64,000 nucleotides of DNA from Neolewinella agarilytica (GTDB lineage: Bacteria; Bacteroidota; Bacteroidia; Chitinophagales; Saprospiraceae): the NCBI RefSeq assembly GCF_900110645.1, contig NZ_FOFB01000026.1:1-64000 (forward strand), written 5' to 3'. This document shows, one piece after another, positions 41,006 to 48,757 of this stretch. Under the pieces are notes generated by a model. It ran no database searches, was not told the origin of the DNA, and worked only from the letters and a program-made list of their open reading frames with translations. The translations under genes and the position numbers were made by a program. Within the stretch, counting starts at the first letter, position 1. Each line of letters starts with the position of its first letter.

Positions 41006-42502
41006 TTAAGCCAAGGCTTTAAGCAGCAGGAGTCCACCACCACCCAAAAGCAATGGCGAAAGGCTCCCCCCACCCTGCCCGGTGGCGTTGGCCTGTCGTT
41101 GTAGACGGGCCTCTTCCTCGAAGAGTGTTGGATCTGACATTGTAGATTGATCGACGGTACCAGCATCAGCGGGAGATTTTTTGAAAATGCCCGCTATCTT
41201 CTCCACGATCTGAACTACCACCGTAATGGCGGAAACAATAGCCGTGATGACGGCTCCAACTTGGGGCGCTCCACCTTCAATAGCGATCTGCTGGGGTGTT
41301 TTACCGGTTTGCTCCAGGATGCCGTTCAGGGCAAGTCCTTTAAGCTGCTCGGGATCGAATTTACCGAGCTTCTGGATAAAGTTGAAAGTCTTGTCTTGCG
41401 CCTTGATTCGGTTTTTGATAGCCGGACTTTTGACCTTATTCCGGCCCTTCAGCAGACTAAAAATGAAGAATGGCCCCATTTTCTTGCCAATGCCATTAAA
41501 GACCCAATTCACAAACTTTTTGAAGACGCTGGAAATCGCCTCTCCCACCTTCTTAAACCAGTCTTTCACCTTACCAAAAAGTCCGCTTACACCTGCTGGT
41601 GTTGGGATGGCAACGCTAAAGTCGGGGAAAGCTGGCCGGCGCTTCTTCGTGCTGTCCTTCAGGATGCTTAACACTGTTTTCCGGAGCGTTAGGTTTTTCA
41701 CCGAACCGATACCGGAGATATCACCGCGACGCATCGCGACGGCAGCGGCCCGGAATTCAGCCTTATTTCCCTTTTCTGGCGTTACCCTTTCCAGGATATC
41801 AAAGCGATCCGCCCAGAGCCATTGGTCCAGCTCTCCAGCCGTCATTTTCGTGACGTCGGTATTCGGGTTGATAGAGGGAAGCTCACGGCCTATTTTTTCA
41901 ATATCCGCAAGCGTAGTTTTGAGTTGTCCGATGATGGCCTCTTCTGAAGCATTCATATTGATGTTGCCCAGGGTCATAGTAGAGCCCAGCTGGTAAAGAC
42001 CTGCTTTCACTTTGATGTCTTTTTTCTTGGTGTAGCGCTTCTCCGTTCCGAAGCGGCCACCGTGTTGAACTTTATAGACGACGTCTACCGGTATCTCCTG
42101 ACCATTCAGGATAGCGACAGGGTAAACGTGACGAAACTCTCTCGTCCCGTAGGCGGCATATCGAATCAAGTGATCCACGCCAATGTTTTGCAGCACTGAG
42201 CTGATGAAAGCCGTGTAGCTTTTGCAGTCCCCTACCCTCTTATTGTTGAGGTAGGCCGGTGTTTGCACCCACTGGCTGCCTGCTGGATCTTCTTTGTAGG
42301 TGAAATGCCGCTCCACCCAATTGAACAGCCGTTGCAGACCGCGACGAGTGGGCTCAAACTGCCGCGAAAAGGTTTTCGTTTCGTGGGCGTAGCCCTCCAC
42401 CACGTCTTGCACCACCTGCACAATGTCTTTCGTGCGGTAGTCTTCTTTGCGAAGCGTAGGCCCCTTGGCCGGAGGTGGGATCAATGTGGTGGCTCTACTC
42501 AT
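41006..42502 (-). CDS. Transglutaminase-like cysteine peptidase domain membrane protein
   Basis: 498 residues. Residues 50-150 form a transglutaminase-like domain with the C/H/D triad visible: GDCKSYTAF (Cys 93), FRHVYPVAI (His 125) and IPVDVVYK (Asp 140). The middle holds amphipathic helices (FGKVKDWFKKVGEAISSVFKKFVNWVFNGIGKKMG) and a hydrophobic span (VGAVITAIVSAITVVVQIVEKIAG). The end is a hydrophobic anchor (LSPLLLGGGGLLLLKALA). It may process virion or host proteins, or be an entry enzyme. It overlaps the gene before it by ATGA. Confidence 0.75.
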   Translation of the reverse strand: MSRATTLIPPPAKGPTLRKEDYRTKDIVQVVQDVVEGYAHETKTFSRQFEPTRRGLQRLFNWVERHFTYKEDPAGSQWVQTPAYLNNKRVGDCKSYTAFISSVLQNIGVDHLIRYAAYGTREFRHVYPVAILNGQEIPVDVVYKVQHGGRFGTEKRYTKKKDIKVKAGLYQLGSTMTLGNINMNASEEAIIGQLKTTLADIEKIGRELPSINPNTDVTKMTAGELDQWLWADRFDILERVTPEKGNKAEFRAAAVAMRRGDISGIGSVKNLTLRKTVLSILKDSTKKRRPAFPDFSVAIPTPAGVSGLFGKVKDWFKKVGEAISSVFKKFVNWVFNGIGKKMGPFFIFSLLKGRNKVKSPAIKNRIKAQDKTFNFIQKLGKFDPEQLKGLALNGILEQTGKTPQQIAIEGGAPQVGAVITAIVSAITVVVQIVEKIAGIFKKSPADAGTVDQSTMSDPTLFEEEARLQRQANATGQGGGSLSPLLLGGGGLLLLKALA

Positions 42503-42981
42503 GAAAAGCTGAAGAAGTTCATGGTGAGCCGGACGGGCAACTCCCGCCCATTGGACAGAAAGAGCGATCCGGAAATATCAATCGGTGCCAGCGCTGCCCC
42601 TCTGCCACCTTCCAGTAATCTCTGTAAGTGAATCAGAAAAGAACCCGCCGGAACCCGCAAACGAAGAGGCACCTCAACCGTTCGGGCATTGGGCAACAAC
42701 ACATTTTGGTTGGCCCTGATATTTCCCAGGTAACCGCCTTGCTGCGAGAAATTGAGACTAACCGCCGTAAGTCGGATATCCGGTCCCAGGGTTTGCTTCA
42801 GAAAAAGCCGAATATCAATAGTTGCCAATACCCGACCAGCTTCAATACGCATAGCAATATCCTGCCGACGAATACCGGCAAGATCATACGTAAAACGGTC
42901 TAAGATTGCTCCGGAGACCCGGCTGCCTACCAACTGGTAGAGCAGGGCCAGGCCGCCAGCAACCTTGAGGAGTTGGCTCAT
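42499..42981 (-). CDS. Membrane-anchored LEA14-like beta protein
   Basis: 160 residues. A short hydrophobic start (LKVAGGLALLYQLVGSRVSGAIL) is followed by a beta sandwich reminiscent of LEA14/WHy domains (VLATIDIRLFLKQ, IRLTAVSLNFSQQGGYLG, VEVPLRLRVPAGSF, LPVRLTMNFF). LEA14-like domains occur in membrane-associated proteins of many kinds. It is coupled to the transglutaminase-like gene by ATGA. A 110-base spacer without gene precedes it. Confidence 0.65.
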   Translation of the reverse strand: MSQLLKVAGGLALLYQLVGSRVSGAILDRFTYDLAGIRRQDIAMRIEAGRVLATIDIRLFLKQTLGPDIRLTAVSLNFSQQGGYLGNIRANQNVLLPNARTVEVPLRLRVPAGSFLIHLQRLLEGGRGAALAPIDISGSLFLSNGRELPVRLTMNFFSFS

Positions 42982-43091
42982 ATCCTTCTGATTGCGAATC
43001 CGAATATGAGGGCAGTCCAGCGGTCACGCTGCAAACAACCGCAGCCACCGCGAATTAGGAATAACCAGCGCAGCACAAACTTTTTAACGCA

Positions 43092-43388
43092 TCAAATATC
43101 CTCCGGTGCCCGCTCTCCGATGGCCATTTCTTCAGCCTGGGGCAACTCCTCCGCGTCGAGGTTGGTGATGTTATAATGGCGATATATGTGGGCAGAAAGG
43201 ATAGGATCGAAGGTCCGGGAACGCTTCAGGTCTTTCTCGTAGCTGTACCCCCACCCTTCCAAGAGCTCGTCCGGTAATATGCGGGACCAAAGCACCCGGT
43301 AGGAGACTTTGAAGTACGAAACAAGATCAAATTTGGTGAGGCAACGAGGGCGACGCGGCTTACGCGGCGCATTAGTGAAAGCTGACAT
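43092..43388 (-). CDS. First gene of the late operon, small basic protein
   Basis: 98 residues from the ATG at 43388 (MSAFTNAPRKPRRPRCLTKFDLV); the frame is open to 43460 but that would start upstream of a more natural site. The N-terminus is basic and the rest helical (SYFKVSYRVLWSRILPDELLEG...KRSRTFDPILSAHIYRHY). It could be a DNA-binding regulator of the operon. It is 108 bases downstream of a good promoter. Confidence 0.6.
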   Translation of the reverse strand: MSAFTNAPRKPRRPRCLTKFDLVSYFKVSYRVLWSRILPDELLEGWGYSYEKDLKRSRTFDPILSAHIYRHYNITNLDAEELPQAEEMAIGERAPEDI

Positions 43389-43502
43389 ACTGAATACAAT
43401 GAGGATGACTTGGCAAATTCGCCTAAAACAACCTCCGTTCACGCTCAACTTTAGCTTCAATTTAGCCTAACTCTGGCCTTAATTTTGCCTGGGATATTAT
43501 TA

Positions 43503-43534
43503 CAAATATACATGTGTAAGAACCTGCATACAAA
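43503..43534 (-). promoter_or_regulatory. Promoter of the leftward late operon
   Basis: On the minus strand TTTG (43534-43531), 20 bases, then TATATTTG (43510-43503): both boxes match the Bacteroidota consensus. It faces the gene at 43092-43388 and would drive the operon to 27.8 kb. Confidence 0.75.
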
Positions 43535-43608
43535 TAGCTCCAAACACATATCATTTTTTGCACTATCTTCGTGATGCAATGAGAGCTATGTACACAAGCG
43601 ATACAGAA

Positions 43609-43646
43609 GCCCCGCACTACGGCCGTAGTGCGGGGCATTTTTTATT
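43609..43646. terminator. Strong palindromic terminator between dam-like gene and late operon
   Basis: A perfect 28-base palindrome (14-bp stem GCCCCGCACTACGG with its complement, 43609-43636) is followed on the plus strand by ATTTTTTATTT. As a minus-strand terminator for the methylase gene it would lack a T-run, so it best stops plus-strand transcription coming from the spacer. Confidence 0.8.
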
Positions 43647-43681
43647 TAGGGTTGCGCTTCTAGGTTAATCATTATCAATTA

Positions 43682-44539
43682 CTAAAAAAGCCGCTGCTGC
43701 CTCTGCATCGCTGACACTAAAGGATTCAACCAAAGCATCTCCGTAGCCTTCGCCGTTTTAGCCCCACCGCAGAATGCTCCAGTCTGTGCCGTTTTCGTTC
43801 TCTTCTCCCACCCTGCCCTGCCATACCAGTCTTCATACTCCTGGCACTGGTAGCCGGATAGAATGACCATACCGGTTAGCTTATTTGCCCAATCAAATAA
43901 CTCTTTGTGAGCATCCATTCCCCGGAGTTCATGCTTGTAGTACTTCCCTTTACTGGAACGTGTAGCTCCAGGATAAGGAGGGTCCAGGTAATGAAGTGTA
44001 TCCGGCCGGTCGTGCTGCTCACAAATTTTCTGGGCAGGATGGTTTTCAATAATCACTCCTTTCAAGCGATCGGTTATCAGTTCCAAAGCCTTTGTATGCT
44101 CCTTGAAATCACGTGTTATAATATGATGACCTGCTGTAGAAGATCGCCAGCCATTAGCTTTCCTATCCAACGACTTCGCCGGATTATGTGCCTGCATGGC
44201 TAATACAACGGTCCTACGTGCCTGCTCAATCGGTAGCTCGCTAAGCTCGTAGCAAGCTAAAAATTCATCCCTTGAATATGGCGTAAGGTCTAACAATCGT
44301 CGAAGCTCTGAAGATGATTCTTTGTCTCGAAGAACCTTAAATAGATTTACGATCTCCTGATTCAAGTCATTATAGATCTCGACACGTGCTGGTTTTTTCT
44401 TCATCAATACTGATCCGGCTCCTCCAAAGCCTTCAACGTAGCATCGATGCTTTGGAAAGTGCTCGATTACCCAATCAGCTAAACGCCACTTGCCACCGTA
44501 GTAGCGGATTACTGGTCTTGTTGGCACTCTATTCATCAT
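43682..44539 (-). CDS. Dam-type N6-adenine DNA methyltransferase (D12 class)
   Basis: 285 residues. The SAM-binding motif is VEGFGGAGSVLM (about 34-45), preceded by IRYYGGKWRLADWV, and the catalytic motif is LDPPYPG (DPPY). This is the order of the D12/Dam family, which methylates adenine in short sites such as GATC. Phage-borne copies protect viral DNA from host restriction or control packaging. No partner nuclease lies beside it. A second, unrelated D12 methylase is at 54321-55514. Confidence 0.9.
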   Translation of the reverse strand: MMNRVPTRPVIRYYGGKWRLADWVIEHFPKHRCYVEGFGGAGSVLMKKKPARVEIYNDLNQEIVNLFKVLRDKESSSELRRLLDLTPYSRDEFLACYELSELPIEQARRTVVLAMQAHNPAKSLDRKANGWRSSTAGHHIITRDFKEHTKALELITDRLKGVIIENHPAQKICEQHDRPDTLHYLDPPYPGATRSSKGKYYKHELRGMDAHKELFDWANKLTGMVILSGYQCQEYEDWYGRAGWEKRTKTAQTGAFCGGAKTAKATEMLWLNPLVSAMQRQQRLF

Positions 44540-44599
44540 CTTACGTTTTTAAAGCCACCGGAGGACAGCAATCCCACCCTCCGGCAACCACACATTAAA

Positions 44600-44743
44600 A
44601 TTTTAGTTAACTGACTGTCAGCACCCTTATCCGTCGCACGTTAACCTTTCGGTTGAAGTTCTTTCGGCAGCGGGGCGAACAGTGTTTCGCGTTGGCCCTG
44701 CGGTGGCTTATATCGATGCCACACGCAGGATCAGCGCACCGTC
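44600..44743 (-). ncRNA. Structured spacer, possible small RNA
   Basis: Read on the minus strand it contains a long hairpin (44729-44697, CCTGCG-x2-TGGC / GCCA-x-CGCAGG), then GCGAA-ACACTG-TTCGC, then AACC-GAAA-GGTT with a GNRA loop. No reading frame is present. It follows the membrane protein stop directly, so it may be a 3' element of that mRNA rather than an independent RNA. Confidence 0.35.
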
Positions 44744-45628
44744 TTACCCCGCCGCCATATTCAGATTGTTCTCCTGGGCGGCCTGCGCGTTTCCCCTCAG
44801 CTCCTCAAATTCGATGTAAGCGTCATCGGTGAAGGGCTTGGAGACTTCGGCGAGCTTTTCCTCGTCAGTGAGGGGTCGGTTGCTGTCTTGGTCGTCAGCA
44901 GGAGGGGCGGGGGGCGGGCCTTCATTGCCTTTCACCTTTGCTTGCACCTGCGTTCGCGCCTCCATCGTCATTTCTGCCTGCCCCATGTTGGTAGTGATCC
45001 GCTTCCATTCGCGGGCGGCTTCCGCTTCGGCGAATTGATCGATGTTATCGATCATACGCTCCGCGACGCGCTCCGTCACCTTCATGGCCAGCTCCGTGCG
45101 CTGCTGCCGGTACATGGCCGCCAGGGTAGACTGCAGTTCTGAATCAATGCGGGCCTCCATTGTCTCCGGGGAAGCATTTTTGTAGTTGAAAGCCGTGACG
45201 AAGTGAGACGCCAGTAAAATCGTACTCAGCGCCAGCGCAGTCATCCCGATGCCGTCGTACATGGACGACAAATCAACGAGGGGAGTAGTAAGCGCCAGCT
45301 GCACCGCACTGATCGCCGTGCTGGACCACATACTGAAGCCAGACATATTCTCCGACATCAGGCGTTGCTCCGGACTGATACCGTCACGCCGGGCAGCAGC
45401 ATCCCAGCCGAAGGCGGCCACGTCGTAGATGAGTGCGAAGGCAATACCACCCAAGATGGCGGATGCCGTAGGGTGTCCCGTGGGGATCATGTACGCACCG
45501 TAGGTGAAGCCAAAGGCGAAGGTGAGCCCGCCGTTCAGCAGCCGCATCAGCGTGCTGAAACTTCGCCACTGACCATTGGCACTAATGGCCGCCGTGCTGA
45601 TTGAAAACTTATTAGAAAATAATCCCAT
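44744..45628 (-). CDS. Polytopic membrane protein of the element
   Basis: 294 residues. About four membrane segments lie in the first 150 residues (LLNGGLTFAFGFTYGAYM, ASAILGGIAFALIYDVAAF, SSTAISAVQLALTTPLV, GMTALALSTILLASHFVTAF), then a long helical cytoplasmic part with an Ala/Glu-rich coiled coil and an acidic tail. No family recognised. It follows two micro-membrane genes. A motif copy is read as ARTQVQAK. Confidence 0.75.
   Translation of the reverse strand: MGLFSNKFSISTAAISANGQWRSFSTLMRLLNGGLTFAFGFTYGAYMIPTGHPTASAILGGIAFALIYDVAAFGWDAAARRDGISPEQRLMSENMSGFSMWSSTAISAVQLALTTPLVDLSSMYDGIGMTALALSTILLASHFVTAFNYKNASPETMEARIDSELQSTLAAMYRQQRTELAMKVTERVAERMIDNIDQFAEAEAAREWKRITTNMGQAEMTMEARTQVQAKVKGNEGPPPAPPADDQDSNRPLTDEEKLAEVSKPFTDDAYIEFEELRGNAQAAQENNLNMAAG
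44940..44963 (+). repeat. Interspersed 20-base motif, copy 11 (inside a gene)
   Basis: CTTGCACCTGCGTTCGCGCC on the plus strand, opposite to the membrane protein gene, which reads it as ARTQVQAK. Confidence 0.75.
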
Positions 45629-45729
45629 AACTTTGATAATGATTAGGGGACCGCCGCTCCGTCAAGTTAAGCGGCCCCTGGTTTGAGAAATGGCTCCACT
45701 CCCTTCATTGGGGGCGGGGCTGTTTTGAT

Positions 45730-45813
45730 TTAGAAGCGTACTATGACGTTGAGTATGACCATGAGTACGATAAGGCCAATTAGCACCTTGTTGAGGGTCT
45801 TATAATTATTCAT
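45730..45813 (-). CDS. 27-residue single-pass membrane peptide
   Basis: A short frame with a polar start (MNNYKTLNK) and one membrane span (VLIGLIVLMVILNVIVRF). It starts 10 bases after the stop of the 32-residue peptide gene and lies on the same strand as its neighbours. Too short for homology; the composition and position beside another micro-membrane gene support it. It may be a virion membrane or holin-like peptide. Confidence 0.55.
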   Translation of the reverse strand: MNNYKTLNKVLIGLIVLMVILNVIVRF

Positions 45814-45823
45814 CTTTTTAATT

Positions 45824-45922
45824 TTAAGCCCGGACGATCATCAAACAGATCATCATCAGGCAAGTGAGCAGGACCGTAATGATCAGTGATTCGACTACCC
45901 GAGGGTTGGGTTCGTATTTCAT
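45824..45922 (-). CDS. 32-residue single-pass membrane peptide
   Basis: Reads MKYEPNPRVVE then LIITVLLTCLMMICLMIV and a short basic end. Its ATG overlaps the TGA of the preceding gene (ATGA at 45922-45919), the same coupling used throughout this element, which is good evidence that it is translated. Role unknown; membrane or lysis peptide is an inference. Confidence 0.65.
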   Translation of the reverse strand: MKYEPNPRVVESLIITVLLTCLMMICLMIVRA

Positions 45923-46263
45923 CGGATGCCTACGGTTAGTTGATCGAGTTTTGCCAGGATCGTTTCTGATTCGTGCTTCCAGGCAGTCGGTACTTCTGTA
46001 TTCAGGAGTAATCGTTTCAGGGCAAGTAATTCGGCAGTAGTCATTTTCAGCTTACAGGCTTGACCGTCTCTGAATTTGTCCTGCTTTCTTCGGAAAAGCT
46101 CCTGCACGTTGCATAACTCCAGGAGCCGGTTGGCTTTATGAGCTTCGGAAACCATGACGCCCGGAATGAAGTGATTGAAAAACCACATTTCGTGCGCCGT
46201 GAAGGAAACTTTGTAACTGAGCTCCAGCCGGATATTGTGCGGGGTAGCGGGGACCGGCTTCAT
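45919..46263 (-). CDS. Early-block protein, unknown
   Basis: 114 residues from the ATG at 46263 (MKPVPATPHNIRLELSYKVSF), chosen because it abuts the stop of the gene before it (TGATG). A longer frame to 46338 overlaps that gene. The protein is helical (MTTAELLALKRLLLNTEV) without membrane segments. No family recognised. Confidence 0.6.
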   Translation of the reverse strand: MKPVPATPHNIRLELSYKVSFTAHEMWFFNHFIPGVMVSEAHKANRLLELCNVQELFRRKQDKFRDGQACKLKMTTAELLALKRLLLNTEVPTAWKHESETILAKLDQLTVGIR

Positions 46264-46595
46264 CAATGATTGTTGTGATAATGCCATTGGCCCTGCTTGT
46301 AGGTGGCCAGGGTTGGCCCGAAGCGGCTGGCGGAACAATCATAGATTTCTGCCCAGGCTACTTTGCCCTTGAATTTGGGCTTCTCGATGACGCCCAGCAG
46401 CTGAGCAAGGGCGGCGTCGAAGTTGCGGTTGAATCGAGTGTCTGAAAAGATCGTCCAGGGGCCGTCGAGCTGGTGATTGTGAAAGCGGACGGCCAGCTTC
46501 AGCTTTCCGTCGCAGCTACGCCGGTCCTTGCTGCCGCGCTTCGCTTTTCGCTTTGCAGCGGCGTCCGGTGGTGGGGTGGGGGTGGGTTGAACCAT
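46263..46595 (-). CDS. Early-block small basic protein, unknown
   Basis: 110 residues: a Pro-rich, then Lys/Arg-rich start (MVQPTPTPPPDAAAKRKAKRGSKDRRS) and a mixed beta/alpha body (KLAVRFHNHQLDGPWTIFSDT). It follows the winged-helix gene by 12 bases. No family recognised. Confidence 0.6.
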   Translation of the reverse strand: MVQPTPTPPPDAAAKRKAKRGSKDRRSCDGKLKLAVRFHNHQLDGPWTIFSDTRFNRNFDAALAQLLGVIEKPKFKGKVAWAEIYDCSASRFGPTLATYKQGQWHYHNNH

Positions 46596-46607
46596 GAGAA
46601 AAATGAT

Positions 46608-47900
46608 TTAGGAGGCGACCGCGTTGATGGTCGCCTGGGTGGATAATTTGTCTTTGAAAAGTTGGAAGAGCGCCGGACCTCCTTTTTTCTGGAGGCGCTG
46701 ACGGATAACGCGGAGCGTTTCATCTACGTCGCCGGTCTTGCTGTCGTTGGCCCGCCAGTAGATTTTCAGGCAACGCCCAATCTCCTGGTTGATCGCAGCT
46801 TTCTTCAGCTGGTGTTGTTGGGTCTTGTGCCAAGACTTGGAGCGGCGGAATCCGTTGGGGTTGCGAACATCAAACCAGACGGAAGGAATCGGCACGAAGG
46901 CCTTTTTGCCCGCCAGGAACCGCCGTTCGAGCCAGCCGCCCACCAGATCGATGCGGTTGACGAACTCCAGCGCCGCCGCTTTCCAGGTGTTGGGATTGCC
47001 GTAGACGAAGAACTCCGCCAGGGCAATGCGCCCGCGCTCTTCTTCGTCAGGGGTGAGGTAGCCGGGTTGAAACTGATCGAGCTCGCTCATGGCGTGATCC
47101 CACACGGTATCGAGCAGACGGTCCAGCTGCTTGCGCTGCGGCGCGGTGAGCTCACTGGTGAGTTCCTCCATCGTGTCCGGACGGGTAGCCGCGGGAACTT
47201 TTTTTCGCGGAACTTTTTTTGAGGGTAAAGTGTCCGGCGGGTTAGTGGCAGGGTTGTCGCTGCTGGGGTGGTAACCCGTTCCGGTATCCGGTTCGGTAGC
47301 TTGTTCGGTACCCGGCTGCTGCTGGTCGGCGTCAGCTGGTGCGAACGCATTAGCGTTCGTATCGCTGGAAGCCGTGCCGCTTAATTCATTCAATTGATTG
47401 GTACCCTGTCTGGTTACCGAAGGTGATAGGGTATCCGGCAAATTTTGCCGCATAGCGGCCGCTTGGGGCCGCAGGGCGGGGAGGGGGTTACGGAAGATCG
47501 AAACAACGTTTCCCGCGTCCCTGGCCGTCGTTTCCTGCAAGTACAGAAGGTCCGTGTTGAGCTGAATTTCAAAACTGGCGTTACTACCGTGGAAGATCTT
47601 TTTGAGGAAGCCAGCGGCGCTTAAACGCTTAATGAGGTTGCGCACCGTCCGTTCACACCGGCGTAGCATTTTGGCCAGTTGCACGTTGTTGGTCCTGATC
47701 GAGCGAATAAGATCACCCTGCGGACCAGGACGCTTACAAGATTGATAATGGCCCGTTTCCATTTTCAGGAGGCGTACCAGCACTTTCATGGTTTCCAGGT
47801 GCGCCCCTTTCAGGCGTTGTCCGCAGCTGAGAGACTTGTTGTGCTGGTCAAATAGTTCCTCCATGAGGATATAAGACTTCGCTGGGTGAATTACTAACAT
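46608..47900 (-). CDS. Winged-helix DNA-binding protein, possible replication initiator
   Basis: 430 residues from the ATG at 47900; a start at 47864 (MEELFDQHNK) is possible. Residues about 60-115 (NNVQLAKMLRRCERTVRNLIKRLSAAGFLKKI) form a winged helix of the kind found in plasmid and phage replication proteins. A long disordered Pro/Thr/Asp linker leads to a C-terminal helical domain (LDRLLDTVWDHAMSELDQF...FVYGNPNTWKAAALEFVNRI). No P-loop, HUH or primase motif is visible, so initiator function is only a guess from position and fold. Confidence 0.65.
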   Translation of the reverse strand: MLVIHPAKSYILMEELFDQHNKSLSCGQRLKGAHLETMKVLVRLLKMETGHYQSCKRPGPQGDLIRSIRTNNVQLAKMLRRCERTVRNLIKRLSAAGFLKKIFHGSNASFEIQLNTDLLYLQETTARDAGNVVSIFRNPLPALRPQAAAMRQNLPDTLSPSVTRQGTNQLNELSGTASSDTNANAFAPADADQQQPGTEQATEPDTGTGYHPSSDNPATNPPDTLPSKKVPRKKVPAATRPDTMEELTSELTAPQRKQLDRLLDTVWDHAMSELDQFQPGYLTPDEEERGRIALAEFFVYGNPNTWKAAALEFVNRIDLVGGWLERRFLAGKKAFVPIPSVWFDVRNPNGFRRSKSWHKTQQHQLKKAAINQEIGRCLKIYWRANDSKTGDVDETLRVIRQRLQKKGGPALFQLFKDKLSTQATINAVAS

Positions 47901-48080
47901 TTTACGCTTGTTGCAATGAGTATGGAAAAAAGGTGACCGGCCCGCGAGCCGGCCACCTGGTTCAACCCGGCCCGTAGGCCGCGCTGCTGAGGTATCTTGA
48001 AGAATCCGAAGAGAGAGAATGGGGCCAGAAGACGACAACCAGCCCCCTCAGTAATCTCTCATGAAAACAAATTCTACTCG

Positions 48081-48160
48081 TGCCGGGGGAAGGAATCGAA
48101 CCTCCTGAGAACACGCTTGACGTCATGACGTGGCCACGCCCATGCGTGGAAGACCCCGGC
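48081..48160 (-). tRNA. tRNA-like RNA 1, non-canonical body
   Basis: On the minus strand a perfect 7-bp acceptor GCCGGGG/CCCCGGC and a T-arm GGAGG-TTCGATT-CCTTC with a textbook T-loop are present. The D-like arm is CCAC-GCATGGGC-GTGG but set four bases from the acceptor, and the anticodon-like arm (CACG...CGTG) has a 13-base loop containing TGACGTCA. No normal anticodon loop can be drawn, so amino acid identity is not assigned. It may be a decayed tRNA, a mimic or another structured RNA. Confidence 0.5.
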
Positions 48161-48213
48161 TAAAAGCCCCGACCCACACAGGCCGGGGAAAACACACTAT
48201 TACACCTATTTCG

Positions 48214-48301
48214 CGCCAGGAGAGGGAATCGAACCCTCCGTTGGGGTGATTAATCTTGGTACTAGCTGAGATCAGTTTAAACCCCGGTTGCCGTCCCTGG
48301 C
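48214..48301 (-). tRNA. tRNA-like RNA 2, non-canonical body
   Basis: On the minus strand a 7-bp acceptor GCCAGGG/TCCTGGC (one G-U) and a perfect T-arm GAGGG-TTCGATT-CCCTC are present. A three-pair mini hairpin (CGG-CAA-CCG) replaces the D-arm, and one long arm (GGGT...ACCC with inner TGATCT/AGATTA) replaces the anticodon arm. Hairpins lie on both sides (48307-48330 and about 48165-48190). Same T-loop as its neighbour 54 bases away. Confidence 0.5.
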
Positions 48302-48306
48302 AAATG

Positions 48307-48330
48307 CCCCTGGTCAATCATAGCCAGGGG
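48307..48330 (-). repeat. Hairpin ahead of tRNA-like RNA 2
   Basis: CCCCTGG and CCAGGGG are 7-base perfect arms around 10 bases. It begins the structured non-coding block 48081-48330 when read on the minus strand. Confidence 0.6.
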
Positions 48331-48369
48331 CCGAACATCCCTATGTTGAAAATGAAATGAGGTAAGTCT

Positions 48370-48696
48370 TTACCAGGGGAGTTCTCCGACCTCAATCATC
48401 AGGCCGTGTACTCGATCCAGTTCTTTTTTGTTCTTGATTTCCTGCAGGTAGGTCCGCACCATGTAGGGGGCCAGGATCGGCTTCCGGTCGGTGCCGCCAA
48501 TTCGGATGGCCCGTCGTTGCTTACTGCAAGTCGTGCTGTGCGCCCGGTAAATCGTATAGCCCTTTTCGCCGTTGGCATAAAGGATATCGCCGTCTTCAAT
48601 TTCGGTGGAGGAATAAAAATTCATCCGCTTACCCGTTTCAATCTGAACGGGCGTGATGAGGGAAAGCGTTGGGGAAACAAGGTCAATGATTCGCAT
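48370..48696 (-). CDS. Early-block small protein, unknown
   Basis: 108 residues from the ATG at 48696 (MRIIDLVSPTLSLITPVQIE); a frame to 48729 adds a basic leader that overlaps the spacer. Predicted alpha/beta, with EDGDILYANGEKGYTIYRAH suggesting a small beta barrel. No family recognised. It is the third gene of the leftward early block. Confidence 0.6.
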   Translation of the reverse strand: MRIIDLVSPTLSLITPVQIETGKRMNFYSSTEIEDGDILYANGEKGYTIYRAHSTTCSKQRRAIRIGGTDRKPILAPYMVRTYLQEIKNKKELDRVHGLMIEVGELPW

Positions 48697-48757
48697 GAAA
48701 AAAGGGGTGGGCGCTGAACGCCGGTGCAATGAGAAGTTGAAAAAGCAGAGGGGAGGG

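Noticed and set aside
27798-43388. Conjugative or contractile-injection origin of the late operon
   Set aside because: No relaxase, type IV secretion, VgrG, sheath, tube or baseplate protein is present.
44697-44729. Possible tRNA in the spacer behind the polytopic membrane protein
   Set aside because: Strong hairpins but no acceptor plus T-arm pair, unlike the block at 48.1-48.3 kb.
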